DNA of 64,000 nucleotides, from assembly GCA_016703105.1 (NCBI GenBank), contig JADJCS010000005.1, positions 186,001-250,000 of the forward strand, in the 5' to 3' direction. Positions 19,101-27,041 of the stretch are shown here, one piece after another. The first letter of the stretch is position 1, and each line of letters begins with the position of its first letter. The translations under genes and the position numbers were made by a program. The DNA is from Flavobacteriales bacterium. GTDB lineage: Bacteria; Bacteroidota; Bacteroidia; Flavobacteriales_F; PHOS-HE28. The notes below the pieces were generated by a model. The model saw nothing but the letters and a program-made list of their open reading frames with translations. It had not been told where the DNA came from and did not search any database.

Positions 19101-22100
19101 CAGCGAGGATATCAGCGGACTTACCGGTGGGCAATACGCCATCATCCTTACTGATGCGAACGGCTGCAGCACCTTGGGACAATACACCCTCACCAGCGCG
19201 GCACCCGTCGTGGTCGGTCTGTCGGCCGGAGCCTTCTCCGGTGGCGTGAACACGAGTTGCGCGGGCACGCCTGACGGCAGCATCGATGCCACGATCGTAG
19301 GTGGTATCTCGCCTTATGACATCTCATGGAGCGGCCCCAACGGGTTCGCCGCGATCAGCGAGGACCTCACTGGACTGGAACCGGGCGCTTACTCCGTCGA
19401 AGTCTCCGATGCGGTAGGCTGCACGGCCGATGCGAACATCACCCTGACGGCACCGGATCCCGTCGATGCGGCGGCGACCACCAGTATGTATGGTGGCAAC
19501 GCCAACGTGAGTTGCTTCGGTGCTGCGGACGGCACCATCGATCTGGCGATCACCGGGGGCTCGCTGCCTTATGTGATCCTGTGGTCCGGGCCCAACGGGT
19601 TCGTGAGCGGCCAGGAGGACCTGAGCGGGCTGACCGCCGGCGTCTACTCGTTCTCCATCACCGATGCGAACGGATGCAAGGCGTTCGGTCAAGTGAACAT
19701 CACCACGCCGCCGCCGATCGATCTTAGCCTGAACGCCTCTCAATTCAACAGCGGCTACAATGTTCCATGTGCGGGTGGCAACAGCGGTTCGATATCCACG
19801 CAGGCCAGCGGTGGCACGGGCAACCTGAGCTACACCTGGACCGGACCCAACGGCTTCACCAGCAACAATGCTCTCTTGAGCGGCTTGGAGGCTGGCACCT
19901 ACACACTGACCGTGACGGATGACAACGGCTGTACCGCATCGACCAGCATCACCTTGACGGAACCGCAACCGCTGAACGTGGTGGACGTGTTGAGCGATGC
20001 TGGCAATGGCTACCAGATCAGCTGCGCGGGGAACGACGGGGCCATCGACCTGACGGTGAACGGCGGTACGACACCCATCCAAACCTCTTGGAGCGGACCG
20101 AACGGTTTCGGTTCGCAGGCGGAGGACATCACAGGGCTCGAGGCTGGTGGATACATCTACTCGGTGATCGATGCGAACGGCTGCACCAGCTCGGATACCA
20201 TCACCCTCGTGGCTCCGACCGCGCTTACAGGCACTCTCGCAGTGAGCGGCAACATCTGCGATGGCACCGATGATGGCGCCATCGACCTGAGCCTCGCAGG
20301 CGGTGTAGGCCCGTACACGTTCACGTGGACAGGACCGAACGGCTTCACCAGCACGAACGAGGACCTGAGCAACCTGAGCGGTGGCAACTACGCTGTGAAT
20401 GTGAGCGATGCAGGGACCTGCACAGGAAGCTGGACCGCGACGATCACCGCGAGCGCGGCCATGGACCTGAACGCCTACCTGAGCACCTATGGTAGCTTGA
20501 ACATCCCCTGCGTAGGTGACAGCACCGGCGTGATCGAGGTGCAAGTAGGTGGCGGCGCAACACCGGTGAACGTGGTGTGGACGGGCCCCAATGGATTCGT
20601 GGCGAACAACATCACCTACCTCAGCGGCCTTGTGATCGGAGACTACACGGTGACGCTCACCGACGCGAACGGCTGCACGTTGGACAGCACTTTCACGCTG
20701 ACCGGACCGACCTCGCAGATCGATCCTTCCATGATCGCATCGCTCTTCGCCAGCGGCACCAACGTCAGTTGCCTTGGTGCCAGCGATGGCAGCGTGGACC
20801 TGACCGTAACCGGCGGCACCGCGCCCTATCTCTTCGATTGGCGTGGACCCGACAGCACACAGTTCAGCACGGAGGATATCAGCGGCCTGATCGCCGGTAC
20901 TTACGATCTGGTGATCACCGATTCCAACCAATGCACTTTCCCTGCGACGATCACACTGACCGAACCGGATAGCGCGCTCATGGCGCAACTCACGCTGAGC
21001 CAGTACAACGGTGGCTTCAACACCAGTTGCGACGGAAGCACCGACGGAACGATCTCCGTGGAGGTGTCCGGTGGTAACAACGGATACCTCTTGAACTGGA
21101 GCGGCCCGAACGGCTTCAGCAGCACGGCAGATAGCCTGAGCGGATTGGCGGCCGGCACCTACTCACTGACCGCGACCGATATGAACGGCTGCGTGCTGAT
21201 CCAAGATGTCGTGGTGACCGCGCCGGATCCGCTCGATCCCTTCCTCACGCCCTTCGCCTTCCCGAGCGGAAGCAACACCAGTTGCGCTGGTGCGAACGAT
21301 GGCAGCATCACGCTCGCGCTCACAGGCGGTGTTCCCGGCTACACCTATGCCTGGATCGGACCGAACGGATACAGCAGTAGCGATAGCATGATCGTTGATC
21401 TCGCACCCGGCACATACTGTCTCAGCTTGTTGGACGCCAACGGTTGCAGCGTCCAGGCATGCACCGATGTGATCGCCGCACCAGCCTTGGATGCGAGCAC
21501 GAGCACCACCTCCGCTGATTGCGGTGCGATCGCGGGAAGCGTGGACCTCAACGTGCAAGGCGGTGGTGAACCTTTCACCTTCGAATGGAACAATGGCGCG
21601 CAGACAGAAGACATCAGTGGTTTGCTCCCGGGGACGTACGTCGTGATGATCACGGACGTGAACGGTTGCACACTCCCGGATAGCGCTACGGTGAGCGGAT
21701 CCCCCGGTTTGATCGCGGATGCCGCAGTGACCAACAACGCTTGCAATGAAAGCACCATCGGCGCGATCGACCTAAGCGTGCTCTCCGGCACCGCACCATA
21801 CCTCTTCGATTGGAGCACCGGTGCGAACACCGAAGACCTATTCGGACTTGAATCGAACACCTATGTGATCGCGATCACGGATGCGGCCGGTTGTTCATGG
21901 ACGAACACCTACATCGTCGGCCAAGGCAGCGAGATCACCGCGGACAGCCTGGTGCTCGAATACCCCAGCGGCTTCAACCTGAGCGGCTACGAAACCGGGG
22001 ACGGCAGTATCACCGTGACCCCCTCGGGCGGCACGGAACCCTATACCTACCAATGGAGCAATGGGGCGACCTCCGCCATGAACAATGGTCTCGATGCTGG

Positions 22101-22440
22101 CACCTACAGCGTGATCATCACCGATGCGAACGGATGCAGCCTGATGCTGGTGTTCGCGCTGGACCAACCCATGGACCTGGTAATGCCCACCGGCTATACG
22201 CCGAACAATGACGGCAGCAACGACCACTATGTGGTCCATGGGCTCGAAGCCTTCAAGGAAAACCACATCACCATCTTCAATCGCTGGGGCAATGTGGTGT
22301 ACGACCGCATGAACTACGCCAACGATTGGGGGGGTGAGAACCAGGAGGGAGAAATGCTGCCCAACGGCACCTACTTCGTTGTGCTCACCCTGAACAAAGG
22401 CGGCGAAACCCTGCAGAACTATGTGGACCTGCGCCGCTGA
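10110..22440 (+). CDS. Giant SprB-repeat surface adhesin with CHU_C sorting domain (frameshift in this sequence)
   Basis: About 4,110 residues once one 2-base gap near 10788 is allowed for. Order: signal peptide (MRPALGALAVLVLTSAHAQ); choice-of-anchor-L domain (to about 10900) with FVFASEEYNEWVGSQYNDVF and TYHLKLVVADASD, split by the gap; a Calx-beta-like segment; an Ig-like segment; 44 SprB-type repeats of about 75-87 residues (11461-22170); and a C-terminal CHU_C/type B sorting domain (PTGYTPNNDGSND, IFNRWGNVVYD, LPNGTYFVVL). Type B domains direct cargo through the T9SS to the cell surface. SprB is the mobile gliding adhesin of Flavobacterium, but this protein is only SprB-like, and gliding is not shown. 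PorP/SprF and a PorE-like gene follow directly. The repeats are of two types arranged in blocks. Confidence 0.93.
11461..22170 (+). repeat. Array of 44 SprB-type repeats in the adhesin gene
   Basis: I counted 44 tandem units by eye. Each usually has one Cys in the first strand (...LCFGN..G or ...SCNGGSDGSID), a central Trp motif and a closing D-A-N-G-C. Seventeen units have W-N-T/S-x-P-x-Q (repeats 3-7, 10-12, 16-24). Twenty-four have W-T/S-G-P-N/G-G or close variants. The last three (42-44) are shorter and divergent (WNNGAQTEDI type). Repeat 44 lacks the first Cys. Units are clearly diverged in DNA, so this is an old array rather than a recent expansion. Confidence 0.9.
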
Positions 22441-22477
22441 ACGAACCACGACCCGATCCCGTAAACCAACTTCCACC

Positions 22478-23410
22478 ATGCGCACCCTGACCCGCCCCTT
22501 CCTGCTCGCTGCTACCGCTACGTGCGGGCTGCTCGCGCAGGCCCAACAGGAGGTGATGGTGAGCCAGTACATGTTCAACGGGCTTTTCTTGAACCCCGCG
22601 TACGCTGGTAGCCACCCCTATGTGAGCGGCAGCGTGCTGCACCGGGAACAATGGACCAACATGCCCGGCGCGCCGAGCACCAGCATGCTCGCGGTGGACG
22701 GTCCCGTATGGAACGATCGCATGGGCCTCGGACTTTCGATCGTGCATGATCGGATCGGTGTAAGTCGCGATCTGGACATCTCCGGCCACTACGCCTACAG
22801 TATCCGCACCGGCGAAACGAGCCGGCTGGCCTTCGGTCTGCGCGCAGGGCTCTCCGTCTATTCGGCCAACATCGGTGAACTGGTCTACTGGGACGCGAAC
22901 GACGACGTCTACCAACAGCGCATCAAGAACGCCATGGTCGGCAAGTTCGGCTTCGGTGTGTTCTGGCACGACGAGCTGACCTATGTGGGGCTCTCCGTTC
23001 CCACCATCTACGCCGCCGATGGCCAGGTGAGCGCCGCCGCCGCCAGTGCGTTGGACCACTACTTCACGCAGCATTTCTACCTGCACGCCGGTCGCGTTTT
23101 CCACCTCAACGAGAACTTCGACCTGAAGCCTTCGGTGCTGGTGAAATACCAGCCGGACGCTCCACCGCAGGTCGACCTGAACTGCAACGTCCTTTTCCGC
23201 GACAGACTATGGCTGGGTGCGGGGTATCGCACGGGTGACGCGTTCGTGGGCATGCTGGAATACCAGATCACCCCGATGTTCCGGGTGGGCTATGCGTACG
23301 ACATGACCACCTCCATGCTCCGTCGCTTCAATGGGGGTTCGCACGAGGTGATGCTTGGCATCGATCTCGGTAAGGACCCGGTCCGTATCAAGTCACCCCG
23401 CTACTTCTAG
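22478..23410 (+). CDS. PorP/SprF family T9SS membrane protein
   Basis: Protein of 310 residues with a signal peptide (FLLAATATCGLLAQAQ) and the family signature QYMFNGLFLNPAYAGSHPYV, followed by a beta-barrel body ending in RVGYAYDMTTS and VMLGIDLG. PorP/SprF proteins are outer-membrane partners of type B T9SS cargo. Each is usually encoded next to its large adhesin and is needed for that adhesin to reach or stay on the surface. That is exactly the context here. The ATG at 22478 is taken because the signal begins there; the frame is open about 19 codons further. The next gene starts directly after the stop. Confidence 0.93.
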   Translation: MRTLTRPFLLAATATCGLLAQAQQEVMVSQYMFNGLFLNPAYAGSHPYVSGSVLHREQWTNMPGAPSTSMLAVDGPVWNDRMGLGLSIVHDRIGVSRDLDISGHYAYSIRTGETSRLAFGLRAGLSVYSANIGELVYWDANDDVYQQRIKNAMVGKFGFGVFWHDELTYVGLSVPTIYAADGQVSAAAASALDHYFTQHFYLHAGRVFHLNENFDLKPSVLVKYQPDAPPQVDLNCNVLFRDRLWLGAGYRTGDAFVGMLEYQITPMFRVGYAYDMTTSMLRRFNGGSHEVMLGIDLGKDPVRIKSPRYF

Positions 23411-25312
23411 ATGATGACGCTCCTCCGGAACACATCGCTCCCGTTCGTTGCGGCGATCCTTCTCTCGTCGTGCGCCAGCTACAACCTGCAGAAAGCGGAT
23501 CAGGCATACGACCTTATGCAGTATCCGCGCGCGGAACGCTTTTACGGCAAGGTGCTCCGTCACCACGAAATGCGCCCCGCGCGCTTGCGATTGGCCGATG
23601 CCTGCCGTCGCCACAGTGATCTTGTGTCAGCGGAAAAGCACTATGCCCTGGCCGATGCCGCGCATCACATCACCGGTGATACCGCTTTGAACTATGGCGA
23701 AGTACTGATGGGAAATGGCAAGCCCGAGGTCGCTGCGGAGCTCTTTCTTCGGGTTTTGCACGAGACCCCGGAGAACGGCCGAGCGTTGGACCTGTACGCG
23801 TCCACCCAGAGCTACGGATCCTTCTTCGCGGACAGCGGCCGTTTCATCGTGAATCGATTGAACATTCCGGGGATCAGCACCGCTTTCAGCGCCGTTCCTT
23901 ACCGCAAAGGCCTGCTGATCGCCGGCGAAAAAAAGGTCGCCAGTTTGACCGCGAACCCTTGGAACGGCATGTCCTTTCTGGACCTCTACTACAGCGAGAA
24001 GAAGACCGTGGTTACCTGGACCGAAGCGCAACCGTTATCCGGTCTGGTGAACGGTGCGTTCCATGAAGGACCCGCTGTGCTCTCCCCGGATGGTCGGCAT
24101 CTGTACTTCACACGTAGCAACTACGTGAAACGCAAGTTGCGGAAGGACGAAGGGAACACAAGTCATCTCATGCTCTTCCGCGCCACCCAGGACAGTACTG
24201 GAAGGTGGACCGACCTGCGCGCCTTCGCCTACAACAGCGAATATTGGAGCACCGGCCACGCGGCCTTGAGCTTGGACGGCAAGATGTTGTATTTCGCGAG
24301 CGATCGCCCCGGAGGCCTCGGCGGCACGGACATCTGGCGCTGCCGCGACAATGGTACCGGTTGGTCTGAACCGGAGAACTTGGGCTCAACGGTGAACACC
24401 GCGGGCAATGAGCTTTTCCCGATGATCAACGGTTCCTCGCTCTATTTTTCGAGCACGGCCCACGAGAATATGGGGGGTCTGGATATTTTCGAAACACACG
24501 AGCAGGAAGGCCGATGGAGCGATCCAATGAACATGAACGCGCCCATCAATACCCCGCATGACGATTTCTCGATGGTGTTGGACAGCACCACCGAAGGCGG
24601 TTACCTGAGCAGCAACCGGGACAGCCTCGATCAGGTCTATGTGTTCTGGGCGAACAAGCCGATATTCTATGTGGAGGGTGCGGTGTTCGATGATCCCAGC
24701 ATGTTCCTTCCGAACGTGTCGGTGACCCTCACCGATCTGACCCACGGCGACGATGTCTCCAGCATTACCGGTCCGGATGGCACCTTCGGGTTCCCTTTGA
24801 AACCCAATACCGACTACACATTGCGCGCCGAGCACAAGGACCATCTGGCCACTACCGTGGACCTCAGCACCAAGGGTCTCGTGCGATCAGACACCTTGCA
24901 CCAGGACCTTCACCTGAAGAGCGCACAAGTAGGCGAGAGCTTCGTGCTGAACAATATCTACTACGACTATGACAAATGGGACATCCGCCCGGATGCCGCG
25001 GAAGAGTTGGAACGCGTGGTCCGCCTCATCAATGACAACGCGCACCTGAGCTTCGAACTGAGCGCGCATACGGACGCGCGAGGGGGTGAACTCTACAATC
25101 TGGTGCTCAGCGATGCCCGGGCGAACAGTGCGGTGGATTTCTTGATCCGTCACGGCGCCGATCCCGACCGCGTCCGCGCGCGAGGCTTTGGCGAAGAGAA
25201 ACTGGTGAACCACTGCGACGATGGCGTACCCTGCGACGAAGAACGCCACCAGCAGAACCGCCGCACCGAGTTCATGGTGATCGGGGACAAGGACCTGACC
25301 AATGCCCGGTGA
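23411..25312 (+). CDS. PorE-like lipoprotein: TPR, PD40 propeller, OmpA domain
   Basis: Protein of 633 residues with a lipobox at Cys21 (ILLSSCAS). Regions in order: TPR-like helices (about 25-130); PD40/WD40-like beta-propeller blades (LSPDGRHLYFTR, LSLDGKMLYFASDRPGG, MINGSSLYFSS); a carboxypeptidase-regulatory-like domain (about 410-490); and an OmpA-type peptidoglycan-binding domain (NIYYDYDKWDIRPDA, LSAHTDARGG, VRARGFGEEKL). This is the layout of PorE, which links the T9SS outer-membrane ring to peptidoglycan. Similar paralogues accompany SprF-adhesin pairs, so it may be dedicated to this adhesin. It starts one base after the PorP stop. The next gene is convergent with a 9-base gap. Confidence 0.9.
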   Translation: MMTLLRNTSLPFVAAILLSSCASYNLQKADQAYDLMQYPRAERFYGKVLRHHEMRPARLRLADACRRHSDLVSAEKHYALADAAHHITGDTALNYGEVLMGNGKPEVAAELFLRVLHETPENGRALDLYASTQSYGSFFADSGRFIVNRLNIPGISTAFSAVPYRKGLLIAGEKKVASLTANPWNGMSFLDLYYSEKKTVVTWTEAQPLSGLVNGAFHEGPAVLSPDGRHLYFTRSNYVKRKLRKDEGNTSHLMLFRATQDSTGRWTDLRAFAYNSEYWSTGHAALSLDGKMLYFASDRPGGLGGTDIWRCRDNGTGWSEPENLGSTVNTAGNELFPMINGSSLYFSSTAHENMGGLDIFETHEQEGRWSDPMNMNAPINTPHDDFSMVLDSTTEGGYLSSNRDSLDQVYVFWANKPIFYVEGAVFDDPSMFLPNVSVTLTDLTHGDDVSSITGPDGTFGFPLKPNTDYTLRAEHKDHLATTVDLSTKGLVRSDTLHQDLHLKSAQVGESFVLNNIYYDYDKWDIRPDAAEELERVVRLINDNAHLSFELSAHTDARGGELYNLVLSDARANSAVDFLIRHGADPDRVRARGFGEEKLVNHCDDGVPCDEERHQQNRRTEFMVIGDKDLTNAR

Positions 25313-25321
25313 ACCCGGGTC

Positions 25322-26866
25322 CTAACCCTTCCCCATCGCCGGGTGCTCCTGGCGCACCGCTTCGCTGAAAGTGCTCCCTTCCACCTTACTTCGGGACCAG
25401 GCCATAAAGTCGAAGTATTTCAACGCCAGGCTTTCGTTTGGATCCTTCATCAATTCGGACATGCGGTCGTGCAAACTCTTGTACAGATCGCGTTTGGCGG
25501 TGGGTTGCGTGGCACGTGCCAGGCGTTTCACATGATCGATCAATACGGTCTCCATCTCGTGCGCGCGGTGTCGCTTGCTAAGGAAGCGATGCGTGCTCCG
25601 CACGATGTACTCCAGAAGGTCGAAATTGCCCAGTTCATAGTGCACTACGAGATTGAACAACCTTGCGTAGGTGAAGATATCCTGCCGCAAGGTGGGCTCC
25701 GGGTCGTTCAGCACCTTGTTCAGCCAGAAGAGGGCCTTGTTCATCTCACCGGCCCCGAAATGCACACAGGATAGCGCGAACCAGAACTCGAGCTCCTGCT
25801 CCTTGTGCAACCGCGGGCCTTCGTCCTCCAAACCTACAAGCACCGCATCCACCAGGTCGAGCGCCTTGGTGTGCTCTCCCATCCTGTCCATCAAACGCAG
25901 TTCGCTCAGGTAGCTCGCGTTGAACACCTGCATGCCGATCTGGATGCCACCGAACCCCGTTAGTTCGGAGAGCGAGCGCATGAGTTTGATATGCTCACGG
26001 GCGGCCTTGTACTCGCCCAGTTCGATCTGTGCATTGATGATGTAGTGCAGCGTGCGCACATAGCGCTTCGCCAGATCGGGTTTCAGCACGGTCTCCCGGT
26101 CCAGGATCTCCTTCACTCGGAGGAACTTGGTGAGCGCCATGCGCCAGTCCCTCTTGGCCCAGGCACAAAAACCCTGGGTATAAAAGCAGATGGTGGCCGC
26201 GCGATGGCTCAACGCGGTGTTCTTGCCCACGATCAGTGGATGCTGGGCGATCTCCTCCACCATGGCGTGCTCTTCTTCGCTGCGCACATAACCGCCGCTA
26301 CGGAACACATAGTTGATCTTGGAGTAAAGGATGTGGTAGGCCGCGAGGTTGCGGAGTTTTTCGAGCACTTCGCTCTCTTCCGCGATCAATGCGTCCAAGT
26401 CCTTGGTGAACTCCCCGCTTTCATAGGCCTCCTCCAAGAGCATCTTCTCCCAGTTCAGCAACTCGAACAGGTAGTAGAACTTCTCGTTCTCCAAGGCGAT
26501 GCGCTTGGCTCGGTGGAGCAGCTTGTTGCACTCCTTGTACAGCGCCTTGTCGTACAGGATCTCGATGTTCTTGATCTCCTGCTTCAGTATCCCGCTGATG
26601 GTGCCCTCCGCATGATAGGCGCGCAGGGCTTTCAGGATCAACTTGTACAGGTGGTTCTTCTCCGATGGGAAGTGCTTGATGAAGGTCTCCTTTGCGAAGA
26701 GCCGCTTGAGCGCGTCCTCATCGTAGACCTTTTGTTTATCGATGGCGTCGAAGATCCGGAGGTAGTTCTTGTCGCCGGATTGCAGCGTGGAGTGCAACTT
26801 GAAGAACCGCTTCTCGCTCTTAGTGAGCGACGTTGCGAGGTCGTGCAGTTCGGTGCTCGGTTTCAT
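25322..26866 (-). CDS. Conserved helical-repeat (TPR-like) protein
   Basis: Protein of 514 residues, almost entirely helical, with repeated A/L/Y patterns typical of TPR-like solenoids (for example ELGEYKAAREHIKLM, ALFWLNKVLND). No signal peptide, no membrane segment and no catalytic motif. I recognise the type as a conserved Bacteroidota protein but know no function. The ATG at 26866 (MKPSTELHDL) is preferred to one 12 codons upstream because the first helix starts there and the extra residues are low-complexity (RSRFRT). Convergent with the PorE-like gene. Confidence 0.8.
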   Translation of the reverse strand: MKPSTELHDLATSLTKSEKRFFKLHSTLQSGDKNYLRIFDAIDKQKVYDEDALKRLFAKETFIKHFPSEKNHLYKLILKALRAYHAEGTISGILKQEIKNIEILYDKALYKECNKLLHRAKRIALENEKFYYLFELLNWEKMLLEEAYESGEFTKDLDALIAEESEVLEKLRNLAAYHILYSKINYVFRSGGYVRSEEEHAMVEEIAQHPLIVGKNTALSHRAATICFYTQGFCAWAKRDWRMALTKFLRVKEILDRETVLKPDLAKRYVRTLHYIINAQIELGEYKAAREHIKLMRSLSELTGFGGIQIGMQVFNASYLSELRLMDRMGEHTKALDLVDAVLVGLEDEGPRLHKEQELEFWFALSCVHFGAGEMNKALFWLNKVLNDPEPTLRQDIFTYARLFNLVVHYELGNFDLLEYIVRSTHRFLSKRHRAHEMETVLIDHVKRLARATQPTAKRDLYKSLHDRMSELMKDPNESLALKYFDFMAWSRSKVEGSTFSEAVRQEHPAMGKG

Positions 26867-26912
26867 CGCGGTGCGAAAGCGGGATCGCGTTTGGGATAAC
26901 AAGGTAGAGACC

Positions 26913-26920
26913 CAAATGTA
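26913..26920 (-). promoter_or_regulatory. -7 box of the TPR-like gene
   Basis: TACATTTG on the minus strand, an exact match to TAnnTTTG, 46 bases before the ATG at 26866. Confidence 0.6.
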
Positions 26921-26969
26921 GGGATCCTGCGAGGCCGCGACGGACCTGCGATCGTAGCGGTCACGTGGC

Positions 26970-26977
26970 TATCTTTG
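26970..26977 (+). promoter_or_regulatory. -7 box of the M1 peptidase gene
   Basis: TATCTTTG, an exact TAnnTTTG match, 64 bases before the ATG at 27042. It is divergent from the TPR-like gene promoter. Confidence 0.6.
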
Positions 26978-27041
26978 ATCGACGAGATCCTTCCGGTCCG
27001 TCTCGTTCCACTTCCGTTGGGACCGTCTTTTTTCTGCCCAC

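Noticed and set aside
19324..20988. 554-codon minus-strand frame inside the adhesin gene
   Set aside because: Periodic because the sense strand is a repeat array; it has no motif of its own.
11461..22170. Periodic repeats considered as a CRISPR array
   Set aside because: Units are about 240 bases, diverged, in frame and encode a known domain; no short identical repeats with unique spacers.
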